5,268 nt of DNA from Clostridia bacterium. GTDB lineage: Bacteria > Bacillota > Clostridia > Oscillospirales > Acutalibacteraceae. Below the pieces are notes generated by a model. The model had not been told where the DNA came from and did no database searches. It worked only from the letters and a program-made list of their open reading frames with translations. Where the stretch lies: the NCBI GenBank assembly GCA_017425745.1, contig JAFOXT010000311.1, positions 1 to 5,268 on the forward strand, in the 5' to 3' direction. Below, piece by piece: positions 1 to 5,026 of the stretch; the first letter of the stretch is position 1, and each line of letters begins with the position of its first letter. A program made the translations under genes and the position numbers.

Positions 1-1
1 C

Positions 2-76
2 ATGCCCGGCAGCGGCAAGACCACCGTGGGTAAGCTTTTGGCAGCCCAGACCGGCAAAGTTTTATATGTACTTTAA
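2..76 (+). CDS. 3' end of a P-loop reading frame, shikimate-kinase-like but cut short
   Basis: Only the last 24 codons are visible; the 5' part lies outside the window. The frame begins MPGSGKTTVGKLLAAQTGK and ends after five more residues (VLYVL) at TAA 74-76. Base 1 is C, so the preceding codon could be GGC, completing a Walker A motif (GMPGSGKT). PGSGKTTVGKLLA is typical of shikimate kinase, where the P-loop sits near the N-terminus and about 150 residues should follow with the shikimate-binding and lid regions. Here a stop and a terminator follow at once, so the kinase fold cannot be complete. Either this is a truncated kinase domain at the end of a longer, perhaps fused protein, or a decayed gene. 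The first 60 bases are 38 G/C, clearly richer than the rest of the window, while the last codons are A/T-rich, which suggests a junction. P-loop identity is fairly sure; the kinase assignment is moderate. Confidence 0.45.
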   Translation: MPGSGKTTVGKLLAAQTGKVLYVL

Positions 77-78
77 AT

Positions 79-113
79 AAAAACAAGGCAGAGTAACCCT
101 CTGCCTTGTTTTT
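79..113. terminator. Bidirectional intrinsic terminator
   Basis: A perfect 15-bp stem (79-93 with 99-113) has a 5-nt loop TAACC. The G/C core AAGGCAGAG pairs with CTCTGCCTT and is flanked by A and T runs on either side, so it can stop transcription from both directions. It begins three bases after the TAA of the P-loop frame. On the minus strand it is the first convincing terminator downstream of the DUF421/DUF4363 genes. Confidence 0.9.
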
Positions 114-114
114 T

Positions 115-146
115 AGTGTGGAGGGTGAAGGGCGAAGGGTGGAGTT
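115..146 (+). repeat. Left heptad-iterated inverted terminal repeat
   Basis: After AGT, four consecutive 7-bp units fill 118-145, each a variant of GTGGAGG (second and third units GTGAAGG and GCGAAGG, last unit GTGGAGT). The whole segment matches the reverse complement of 388-419 at 26 of 32 positions. Most differences lie in the two middle units. Confidence 0.75.
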
Positions 147-197
147 AAGAACCCCTTCCGTCAGACCTATGGTCTGGTGATTGTAACGCTTCGCTCC

Positions 198-310
198 GAT
201 TATATCTGTTTTAATTTTGTTGAATACCTTACTAACGGTCCGCCGAGGCAACTAAGCTTAATCGGCGGACTGAATTTTTATTTTCTGAATCTGTAAAGGC
301 GGATATAATC
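198..310. repeat. Nested foldback core of the 115-419 element
   Basis: GATTATATC at 198-206 is the reverse complement of GATATAATC at 302-310. The pairing can continue with a G-U and then a G-C pair (207-208 with 300-301). Between them GTCCGCCGA (238-246) pairs perfectly with TCGGCGGAC (262-270) around a 15-nt loop. A competing stem is possible between TCTGTAAAGG (290-299) and 320-330, with one bulged base. The RNA or single strand could therefore adopt a long rod or local hairpins. No U run follows, so these are not standard terminators. Confidence 0.55.
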
Positions 311-387
311 AGCTCTTTACCTTTAACAGACGAGTTGGTTACGCAGACGAAATCTGACCATTTTATGAAATATAAAGGTGCGACCAC

Positions 388-419
388 AACTCCACTCTCA
401 ACTCTTCACTCTCCACACT
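388..419 (-). repeat. Right heptad-iterated inverted terminal repeat
   Basis: Read on the minus strand this end again has four 7-bp units: GTGGAGA, GTGAAGA, GTTGAGA and GTGGAGT. It mirrors the left end in order and phase. Its outer edge at 419 directly touches the TAA stop codon (420-422, minus strand) of the DUF4363 gene. Confidence 0.75.
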
Positions 420-797
420 TTAAAAAATATTGTGCCATGCAAAATCATCGTCTCTTACAATTTCCTGCACCATACTGCGGCACTCTGCAATTTTTGCCAT
501 AAGGTGCTGTTCATCGTTGATGCCCACATAGTGCTTCAGCATAAGAATGTCCTTGTCAAGCTCATCTGTCAGCCTGTGGTTTGTTATAAGAGCGAAAAAA
601 ATCTCATTCTTTTCCCAGTAGATTTCAATATCAGTTACAGCGGCACTGAGTAGGGGATTTTCATTTTCTGCAAGAATATAAAGCGATTCAAGCTTGCTGT
701 CAAGGTTAGCCGCTTTTTTGTCTATTATAAGGCTGTCAAAGCCGTTTATAGCAGCAAGATATAAAACTGTAAGGGCAATTATTAAAAGTCTTTTCAA
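420..797 (-). CDS. DUF4363 family protein
   Basis: This 125-residue protein has an N-terminal hydrophobic segment (about residues 4-18, after MKR), which is an uncleaved anchor or signal peptide. A mostly helical, acidic domain follows, probably outside the membrane, with a WEKNE patch at 61-65 and an ending in NIF. The layout and the position directly after a DUF421 gene match the DUF4363 family, whose function is unknown; a partnership with the DUF421 protein is inferred from the gene pair. The start is TTG at 797-795, overlapping the upstream TGA as TTGA. It is supported by a perfect AAGGAGGT (814-807) nine bases upstream. Translation is thus probably coupled to the DUF421 gene. The stop abuts the inverted repeat at 388-419, and the next terminator on this strand is at 113-79. 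Confidence 0.82.
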   Translation of the reverse strand: MKRLLIIALTVLYLAAINGFDSLIIDKKAANLDSKLESLYILAENENPLLSAAVTDIEIYWEKNEIFFALITNHRLTDELDKDILMLKHYVGINDEQHLMAKIAECRSMVQEIVRDDDFAWHNIF

Positions 798-1474
798 GGC
801 TTTTTTACCTCCTTGAGCCTGATGTAGCTTCTGCCTGATGAATCAACCGTCATAAGCAGAATTTCCTTTGCCGAAAGCTCCTTTTCATCAAGAATTTTAT
901 ATAGCTTTTCCCTTGTCATATTGCACACATCAAATTCGCTGTCAACAATTTCTCCGTCGCAGATTACAAGACAGGGTATGCTTACCTTTTCTGTAGCCAT
1001 ACTGAGGTCCTGAGGGGTTATTGTGCGGTGCTGAGGCTTCAGCTCAACGCTTATTGATCCGTTGGTTTCAATGTAAGCATACTGCACCTGACTTATATCA
1101 AAAACGTCCTTCAGCCTAAGTGCCTCCATAAGGTCGTCAATACTGTAGCGTATAAGCCTCAGACTGCTTTCAATAAGCTTTCCGTTTTTTATAATCATAA
1201 CTGAATTACCCTGAAGAAGCTTGCGTGCCTTTCTGCTTTTTATGCTTATAACAGAAAGCAGCACCTCAAACATAACAAGCACAAGAAGAGATGTTACTGT
1301 ACTGATAAGGGGCATTTCCATATTCTGAAGGGGCATTGATGCAACATCGGAAATGAGAATTGTTATAACAAGCTCAGAGGGCTGAAGCTCACCAATCTGC
1401 CGTTTACCCATAAGCCTCACCATAGCAATTACAACAACATATATTATTACACACCGTATTACAAGATTTATCAT
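794..1474 (-). CDS. DUF421 domain membrane protein (YetF-like)
   Basis: This 226-residue protein has hydrophobic helices near residues 3-20, 35-50 and 56-78, then a soluble C-terminal region. The stretch RLMGKRQIGELQPSELV (20-36), followed by an ISDVAS turn, is the hallmark of the DUF421/YetF family. The C-terminal half carries the family's cytosolic folds: KNGKLIE near 96-102, a YSIDDLMEALR helix (110-120), YIETNGSISVELKP (134-147), then a repeat-like CDGEIVDSE segment (172-180). Biochemical function is not established; YetF-type proteins in Bacillus are linked to spores and the envelope. The ATG at 1474 has GAGGTGA six bases upstream. It is followed by the DUF4363 gene with a 4-bp overlap. 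The length is normal for the family and no break is visible. Confidence 0.9.
   Translation of the reverse strand: MINLVIRCVIIYVVVIAMVRLMGKRQIGELQPSELVITILISDVASMPLQNMEMPLISTVTSLLVLVMFEVLLSVISIKSRKARKLLQGNSVMIIKNGKLIESSLRLIRYSIDDLMEALRLKDVFDISQVQYAYIETNGSISVELKPQHRTITPQDLSMATEKVSIPCLVICDGEIVDSEFDVCNMTREKLYKILDEKELSAKEILLMTVDSSGRSYIRLKEVKKP
807..814 (-). promoter_or_regulatory. Ribosome binding site fixing a TTG start
   Basis: Minus-strand AAGGAGGT, nine bases before TTG 797-795, lies inside the 3' end of the DUF421 gene. It justifies the TTG start of the DUF4363 gene. Confidence 0.85.
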
Positions 1475-1509
1475 TGGCTGTCACCTCAGAGTGATTATGG
1501 ACAGAATAA

Positions 1510-1546
1510 AATAAAAAAATTCCTCTGTAAGCAAAACAGAGGAATT
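1510..1546 (-). terminator. Intrinsic terminator of the azlCD unit
   Basis: An 11-bp perfect stem, AATTCCTCTGT with ACAGAGGAATT (1518-1528 with 1536-1546), has a 7-nt loop. On the minus strand it is followed by a T-rich run (1517-1510). It lies eight bases after the stop of the Ada-like domain gene and before the DUF421 gene, splitting the five minus-strand genes into two units. I saw no clear promoter for the second unit; CATAAT at 1499-1494 is a weak -10 candidate without a matching -35. Confidence 0.88.
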
Positions 1547-1553
1547 AAGTTTA

Positions 1554-2024
1554 TCAGTAACATCTTGAGCAAGGGGAGTAGCCACTGAGCTTTGCATCGG
1601 ATATGCTCATCTGAGTTTTTGATTTTTTAAGATAAGAACAGCCTGCCCTGTGATATTTTGTTCCCGAAGCAGTTACATAACAGATGTCACTGCTTTCCTT
1701 TTGCACAGGTTCAGAAACAGTAGTGGGTGCTTCTGCTTCGGTGGTCTTTATTTCAGAAGCGTCGGTTGTTATAACGGTTGTAGCTGAATTTTCAGTTGTC
1801 TGCTCCTGCGTTGTTAAAACAGGTTCGGTAGTTGTTGTTTCGTTCTTAAAGGTAAGCGTCTGTTTTTCCTTGGTTGTAGCTTCTGCTTTTTCAATAACAA
1901 CGGGAGGTGCGTTTTCAAGCTGTTTTATTCTGTATGAGTTGGCCGCACCGAGAAAGAGATTAGCTGCCGACAGTACAATCAGAATACAAATAAGAATACT
2001 GATTAACTTATTTGACTTATTCAT
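1554..2024 (-). CDS. Membrane-anchored protein with C-terminal Ada-like zinc-binding domain
   Basis: The 156 residues form three parts. First is an N-terminal membrane helix (about 7-28) acting as anchor or signal. Then comes a low-complexity Thr/Glu/Ala linker (about 45-108) rich in TT pairs. Last is a compact domain (115-156) with KYHRAGCSYLKK and a terminal PCSRCY. That domain resembles the Ada-type metal-binding module often found at the ends of secreted clostridial and bacillar proteins such as thermonuclease-like nucleases. Likely zinc ligands are H125, C129, C152 and C155. No catalytic domain is present, so it may only bind metal or a partner outside the membrane; function is unknown. 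The start ATG 2024-2022 has AAGGAGGAG just upstream, overlapping the azlD stop, so it is probably the last gene of the azlCD operon. Confidence 0.8.
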   Translation of the reverse strand: MNKSNKLISILICILIVLSAANLFLGAANSYRIKQLENAPPVVIEKAEATTKEKQTLTFKNETTTTEPVLTTQEQTTENSATTVITTDASEIKTTEAEAPTTVSEPVQKESSDICYVTASGTKYHRAGCSYLKKSKTQMSISDAKLSGYSPCSRCY

Positions 2025-2027
2025 AAG

Positions 2028-2036
2028 CTCCTCCTT
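2028..2036 (-). promoter_or_regulatory. Ribosome binding site abutting the azlD stop codon
   Basis: Minus-strand AAGGAGGAG ends three bases before the ATG at 2024. It begins immediately after the azlD TAA (2039-2037), which implies coupling between the two genes. Confidence 0.7.
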
Positions 2037-2363
2037 TTAAAATACAAGCTGAACAAGCAGCATATAGCATATTGTACCGCCTGAAATTGAAATAATCATC
2101 TGCTTTTTCCAAAGGTGCAAAAGGGCGGTAATCGCAATTGCAATAAGCTCAGGCAAGCCGTGGCTTCCCTCAAGTATTGTTACATCCTTCAGTGCAAAAA
2201 CAATAAGAAGACCGAAAACTGCACCGGGAAGATACTTGCCCAGATACTGGATAAACCTTGGTGTAGGCTTGTTTTCGGGAAAGGCAACAAAGGGGAGAAA
2301 ACGCATAATAATTGTTGCCAGAAAGATTATAACAATTGTAATAATTTTTTCGTTTGTACTCAT
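2037..2363 (-). CDS. azlD: AzlD family branched-chain amino acid transport subunit
   Basis: AzlD is the small membrane partner of AzlC; together they export branched-chain amino acids or their analogues. The 108-residue length is normal for the family. About four membrane helices are visible (roughly 7-28, 44-61, 69-86 and 88-107). Family signatures seen are RFLPF (21-25), LGKYLPGAVFGLLIVFALKD (41-60), and HLWKKQMIISISGGTICYM (83-101) near the end. The start ATG overlaps the azlC stop as ATGA (2363-2360), so the two are translated in tandem. A dedicated binding site for a Lrp-type regulator, common for azlCD, was not recognised. Confidence 0.93.
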   Translation of the reverse strand: MSTNEKIITIVIIFLATIIMRFLPFVAFPENKPTPRFIQYLGKYLPGAVFGLLIVFALKDVTILEGSHGLPELIAIAITALLHLWKKQMIISISGGTICYMLLVQLVF

Positions 2364-3100
2364 TTCGCTGTACCGTCCTTTCTTTCAAGGTAGCCTTTTG
2401 AAAGGGCGAGAGCAATAAGAATTGCAATCATTGAGGGGATAATGAAGTTATCCTTGCCGAAAATCATAAGGCAGATTGCTGAAAGAAGAAGTCCCGAAAG
2501 ACTGCTGAAATGGTTTTTATCCTTTTCCCACTGACCGAGAAAAATAACAACAAACATAGAGGTCATAACAAACTCAATGCCTTCGGTGTTGAAGTTTATC
2601 AGTGTGCCGAAAACCGCGCCGACAGTTGAACCGACTATCCAGTAAAGATGGTCGTAAAGTGTTACAAAAAACATAAACCAACCTCTGTCAACATCTTCGG
2701 GCGGGTTAGCGGAATAGTTGATTGAAAAGGTTTCGTCAACCATACCGAAAATCATATAAAGCTTTTTAAAGCCCAGACCCTTATATTTTTCAAGCATTGA
2801 AATTCCGTAAAAAAGATGTCTTGCCGAAAGAACAATGTTGACCACAAAGGTGTTAAGGGGGTCAAAGCCTGATGTGAGCAGACTGATGGCTACAATCTGT
2901 GCACTTCCGCCGAAAATAAAGGTGCTCATCAAAAGGGTATAAAGAGGATTGAAGCCGTGCACTGTCATTGAAATGCCGTAGGCAAGTCCCAGAAAGCCGT
3001 AGCCGGCAAAAATGGGCAGTGAGTGAGGCAGAGCAACATAAGCAGCACGGGTAATCTTATTCGATTTTCCGTTTAATACTGTTGAATTTTCTTTTTTCAT
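2360..3100 (-). CDS. azlC: AzlC family branched-chain amino acid transport protein
   Basis: AzlC is the large polytopic subunit of the AzlCD exporter for branched-chain amino acids. The 246-residue length is typical. After a polar N-terminus, hydrophobic helices span residues 20-45, 52-76, 80-100, 141-170, 176-190 and 200-235. Family motifs are FGGSAQIVAISLL (63-75), which matches the usual FAGSAQ box, and NIVLSARHLFYG (88-99). The start ATG 3100-3098 has a weak AGAAG (3112-3108) seven bases upstream. A TATAAT box at 3136-3131 could serve as its -10. It is the first gene of azlC-azlD-Ada-like domain protein and diverges from the CXXC/4Fe-4S pair. Confidence 0.94.
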   Translation of the reverse strand: MKKENSTVLNGKSNKITRAAYVALPHSLPIFAGYGFLGLAYGISMTVHGFNPLYTLLMSTFIFGGSAQIVAISLLTSGFDPLNTFVVNIVLSARHLFYGISMLEKYKGLGFKKLYMIFGMVDETFSINYSANPPEDVDRGWFMFFVTLYDHLYWIVGSTVGAVFGTLINFNTEGIEFVMTSMFVVIFLGQWEKDKNHFSSLSGLLLSAICLMIFGKDNFIIPSMIAILIALALSKGYLERKDGTAK

Positions 3101-3130
3101 ATTTTCACTTCTTTTAAATATTCTCAGTGT

Positions 3131-3136
3131 ATTATA
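3131..3136 (-). promoter_or_regulatory. Possible -10 box for azlC
   Basis: Minus-strand TATAAT lies 31-36 bases before the azlC ATG, giving a leader of about 25 nt. No good -35 is found at 16-18 bp spacing. The sequence is part of the palindrome ATTATAAT (3131-3138), so it reads TATAAT on the plus strand too. Treat as tentative. Confidence 0.4.
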
Positions 3137-3194
3137 ATACCGAAATTATGACAATAATTTACAATTAAGAAAAATAACTCCTTTTTTAATTAAG

Positions 3195-3208
3195 TTGCAA
3201 AAATGCAA
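3195..3208. promoter_or_regulatory. Candidate operator, TTGCA-N4-TGCAA palindrome
   Basis: A perfect 5-bp inverted repeat with an AAAA spacer ends one base before the -35 hexamer TTTACA of the CXXC/4Fe-4S promoter. The size and position suit a dimeric regulator, either an activator upstream of -35 or a repressor of both divergent units. The regulator is not identifiable from this window. Confidence 0.4.
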
Positions 3209-3237
3209 TTTACATTCGAAAGGTTTTGTGATAAAAT
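3209..3237 (+). promoter_or_regulatory. Sigma-A type promoter of the CXXC/4Fe-4S operon
   Basis: TTTACA (3209-3214), a 17-bp spacer and TAAAAT (3232-3237) are preceded by an extended -10 TGA (3229-3231). The transcript should begin near 3243-3245, leaving only about 10-12 nt before the ATG at 3255. Confidence 0.7.
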
Positions 3238-3254
3238 TCTTTATGGTGATAAAT

Positions 3255-3401
3255 ATGAAAGGTAAAAAAAGAACGGTGTGCAGTGTCCTTGCCATCCTTA
3301 TAGGAGCAGCAATGATGCTCTTTGGTGTATATCGCGGTGAAACCGATGTAGTGCTTTTAAAGGCAATTAAAATATGTCTGGAGTGTATAGGAATTGGATA
3401 A
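3255..3401 (+). CDS. CD1871A-type CXXC motif micro-protein
   Basis: This 48-residue protein has a basic start (MKGKKR), one membrane helix (about 8-26), then YRGE and a C-terminal KAIKICLECIGIG with a CLEC (C41, C44) CXXC motif. The sequence, length and exact ending match the small clostridial CD1871A family, which lies beside 4Fe-4S membrane proteins; its role is unknown, with electron transfer or metal or cluster handling at the membrane being likely. I chose ATG 3255 because the predicted transcript starts near 3244 and GGTGAT lies just upstream. ATG 3243 in the same frame would add four residues and be nearly leaderless. The last codons overlap the next gene by 8 bp. Confidence 0.78.
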   Translation: MKGKKRTVCSVLAILIGAAMMLFGVYRGETDVVLLKAIKICLECIGIG

Positions 3402-4293
3402 GAAAAAGAAGCTCTCAAATGAGGGCAGACGCAACATTTTTCAGTTTATATGGGCTCTTATAACAAATAGCTTTGCCTTCGGCTTTGCTCAGGGAAAAAT
3501 CTACACAGGCAAGCTTAAAACTCTTTGTCTTCCCGGACTTAACTGTTATTCCTGCCCCGGTGCAGTGGCGTCCTGTCCTATAGGCTCACTGCAGGCGGTA
3601 ATCAGCTCAAGAAATTTCAAATTCAGCTTTTACGTTGTGGGCTTTATGGTGTTTATCGGTGCAATTTTCGGCAGATTTGTCTGCGGCTGGCTTTGCCCCT
3701 TCGGCCTTTTACAGGACCTTCTTCACAAAATACCTTTTCCTAAAAAGATAAAAACCTTTAAGGGAGATAAGCTTTTAAGGAATCTGAAGTATGTTATCTT
3801 ACTCGTTTTTGTAATAATTCTTCCTATGTGTCTTGTTGATATAACGGGACTTGGTGAGCCTTGGTTCTGCAAATTTATCTGTCCTGCAGGTACACTTGAG
3901 GGCGGTATACCCTTGACTGCAATGAATGAAAGTCTGAGAAAAGCTCTTGGCTTTCTCTGGGCGTGGAAGTTTGTTATTCTTGTTCTCATTCTTGTTCTTT
4001 CAGTAATAATTTACAGACCCTTCTGCAAATATCTCTGCCCCTTAGGCGGCGTATATTCTCTTTTCAACGGCATATCTGTTTTCAGACTCAGGTTTGATGA
4101 AAACAAGTGTGTTTCCTGTAATAAATGCTCCAAGGTCTGCAAGATGAACGTTGACCCTACAAAAAATCCCGATCATACGGAATGTATCAGATGCGGACTT
4201 TGTGTTGAGGCTTGTCCGACAAATGCACTGACTTCAGGTTTTGTAAATCAGCAAAAAAAGGCTGAAAAAGTAAATAAAAGCGAAAAAAAGTAA
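3394..4293 (+). CDS. Polytopic 4Fe-4S membrane protein, NapH/YccM-like
   Basis: The 299 residues contain about four to five membrane helices (near 15-33, 76-95, 130-150 and 183-198). Cysteine motifs lie at the membrane face: C45/C51/C54/C61, CGWLCP (97-102), CKFICP (159-164) and CKYLCP (201-206). The C-terminal ferredoxin domain has C229-x2-C232-x2-C235-x3-C239 and C254-x2-C257-x2-C260-x3-C264, enough for two 4Fe-4S clusters, then a Lys-rich tail. This is the fold of NapH/YccM/RdxA-type electron carriers, which pass electrons across or along the membrane; the partner is unknown. The start is TTG 3394, with GGAG (3380-3383) ten bases upstream and an 8-bp overlap with the CXXC gene, and no nearby in-frame ATG. 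No terminator is seen after it. Confidence 0.9.
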   Translation: MDKKKKLSNEGRRNIFQFIWALITNSFAFGFAQGKIYTGKLKTLCLPGLNCYSCPGAVASCPIGSLQAVISSRNFKFSFYVVGFMVFIGAIFGRFVCGWLCPFGLLQDLLHKIPFPKKIKTFKGDKLLRNLKYVILLVFVIILPMCLVDITGLGEPWFCKFICPAGTLEGGIPLTAMNESLRKALGFLWAWKFVILVLILVLSVIIYRPFCKYLCPLGGVYSLFNGISVFRLRFDENKCVSCNKCSKVCKMNVDPTKNPDHTECIRCGLCVEACPTNALTSGFVNQQKKAEKVNKSEKK

Positions 4294-4344
4294 AAATAAT
4301 TGGAAAAAACAGGAAAAAACTTTATAAAAAAATCAAAAATATCA

Positions 4345-4373
4345 TTGAGTTATCACAAAAAATGTTATATAAT
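4345..4373 (+). promoter_or_regulatory. Promoter of ireB and its downstream gene
   Basis: TTGAGT (4345-4350), a 17-bp spacer and TATAAT (4368-4373) form a near-consensus sigma-A promoter. The expected start near 4380 gives a leader of about 47 nt. A second TATAAT at 4380-4385 lies downstream without a matching -35. The 4294-4344 stretch before it is A-rich and shows no hairpin. Confidence 0.8.
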
Positions 4374-4413
4374 AAGTCGTATAATATTTTAAAGATATAA
4401 ATTTACATTGATT

Positions 4414-4419
4414 GGAGGG
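4414..4419 (+). promoter_or_regulatory. Ribosome binding site deciding the ireB start
   Basis: GGAGGG lies seven bases before ATG 4427. An upstream in-frame TTG at 4412 sits in front of this site and is therefore not the start. Confidence 0.85.
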
Positions 4420-4426
4420 TCACTTC

Positions 4427-4669
4427 ATGAGCGACAAAACCATACAGTTCAAACTTACAACCAGTTCACCTGAAGAAATGAAAGAGGTACTTACAACAGT
4501 ATACGAAGCTTTGATTGAAAAAGGATACAATCCCATAAATCAGATAGTTGGTTACATTCTTTCGGAGGACCCGACTTATATCACCACGCATAAAAATGCT
4601 CGCAGTCTTATCAGAAGAGTGGACAGAGACGAGCTTTTGCAGGAGCTTGTAAAGAATTATCTTAAGTAA
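4427..4669 (+). CDS. ireB: IreB family regulatory phosphoprotein
   Basis: This 80-residue protein is a small cytosolic substrate of the PASTA-domain Ser/Thr kinase (IreK/PrkC) in Firmicutes. In Enterococcus it acts as a negative regulator of intrinsic cephalosporin resistance. It matches the family over its full length: KTIQF at the N-terminus, GYNPINQIVGYILS (33-46), then DPTYITTHKNARSLIR (48-63) and a RDELLQELVKNYL tail. T5 corresponds to the region of phosphorylated threonines in enterococcal IreB. The start is ATG 4427. In many Firmicutes this gene lies between alaS and ruvX; here it has its own promoter and is followed after 17 bp by an unknown small gene. Formerly DUF965/YrzL. Confidence 0.93.
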   Translation: MSDKTIQFKLTTSSPEEMKEVLTTVYEALIEKGYNPINQIVGYILSEDPTYITTHKNARSLIRRVDRDELLQELVKNYLK

Positions 4670-4686
4670 AAACACGGAGGTATAAG

Positions 4687-4980
4687 ATGGCTGCTAAAAA
4701 GAAGAACGAGTTTCTCACATATAAAGATAAGCCCCTTGTAAGAAAAGGTAACACAATTTATTACGGTAACATGAGCGACAAGTTTGTTGTAATGTTCCAG
4801 ATTCTCAGCACAAAGGATGTTGACGGTCTTCAGGTTGCTGACAGAGTTGCTGTTCAGCTGATCAACACTGACCCTGATGTAAGACCTCACGACAGAATTG
4901 CACAGAAGACAGAAAAGAAGGGTCTTTACAGTGCAATGGATATCGGCAAGATCTGGTTAGAGCGTGCATTAGCAGAATGA
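4687..4980 (+). CDS. Conserved-looking small protein of unknown function
   Basis: I do not recognise a named family. The 97-residue protein is soluble, with a Lys-rich start (MAAKKK). A probable beta-rich part follows (NTIYYGN, KFVVMFQIL), then a central segment with LQVADRVAVQLINTDPDV (48-65), and it ends in an amphipathic helix GKIWLERALAE. There is no signal peptide, cysteine, catalytic motif or helix-turn-helix that I can see. ATG 4687 has a perfect GGAGGT (4676-4681) five bases upstream, so efficient translation is likely. It lies 17 bp after ireB with no promoter or terminator between, so the two are probably cotranscribed. Clean codon use and a strong ribosome binding site argue it is a real gene. 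Confidence 0.85.
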   Translation: MAAKKKNEFLTYKDKPLVRKGNTIYYGNMSDKFVVMFQILSTKDVDGLQVADRVAVQLINTDPDVRPHDRIAQKTEKKGLYSAMDIGKIWLERALAE

Positions 4981-4984
4981 TTTG

Positions 4985-5021
4985 ATAACATAAGGCGACG
5001 GCTTGACCGTCGCTTTGTTAT
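4985..5021 (+). terminator. Stem-loop between the ireB unit and the tRNA, weak terminator or processing site
   Basis: GCGACGG (4995-5001) pairs with CCGTCGC (5007-5013) around CTTGA. An outer ATAACA/TGTTAT helix (4985-4990 with 5016-5021) extends the stem with bulges at 4991 and 4994. The U tract is poor (TTTGTTAT), so termination may be partial. It ends five bases before the tRNA and no promoter is seen in between. Confidence 0.55.
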
Positions 5022-5026
5022 AGCAT

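Larger units (their letters stand above)
115..419. mobile_element. MITE-like non-coding element with inverted heptad ends
   Basis: This 305-bp stretch has no credible gene. Its ends are inverted repeats of 32 bp (115-146 against 388-419) with 26 of 32 positions matching. Both ends are made of 7-bp iterations close to GTGGAGG. Inside are a 6-bp hairpin (162-176), an inverted pair GATTATATC/GATATAATC (198-206 with 302-310) and a 9-bp stem GTCCGCCGA/TCGGCGGAC (238-246 with 262-270). The size, inverted ends, foldback potential and lack of coding fit a miniature inverted-repeat element or another dispersed intergenic repeat. It lies exactly between a terminator and the stop codon of the DUF4363 gene, a harmless place to insert. 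No clear target-site duplication is visible, so mobility is inferred. Confidence 0.6.

Noticed and set aside
118..145. Heptad array as a phase-variable or plasmid iteron repeat
   Set aside because: It is not in a gene or promoter, has only four diverged units, and recurs inverted at 391-416, so a terminal repeat explains it better.
238..270. Stem-loop as a riboswitch or terminator
   Set aside because: There is no downstream gene on the plus strand, no U run, and no known aptamer features; it is better read as part of the foldback element.
378..653. Plus-strand open frame of 91 codons
   Set aside because: It runs through the right inverted repeat and antisense to the well-supported DUF4363 gene; no ribosome binding site and no family resemblance.
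1684..2040. Plus-strand open frame of 118 codons, Ser/Val-rich
   Set aside because: It is the antisense of the Thr-rich linker; the low complexity of that linker keeps the opposite frame open by chance.
2115..2427. Several overlapping open frames on both strands around azlD and the azlC end
   Set aside because: They are shadows of azlC and azlD, which have clear family motifs and an ATGA overlap.
3195..3254. TTG 3195 as start of the CXXC micro-protein
   Set aside because: It would place the predicted promoter inside the coding region and add residues not found in this family.
3146..3418. Minus-strand open frame of 90 codons in the divergent region
   Set aside because: It lies antisense to the CXXC gene, over its promoter, with no ribosome binding site or recognisable features.
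4412..4426. TTG 4412 as start of ireB
   Set aside because: The GGAGGG ribosome binding site lies downstream of it and is properly spaced for ATG 4427, which also gives the family's usual N-terminus.
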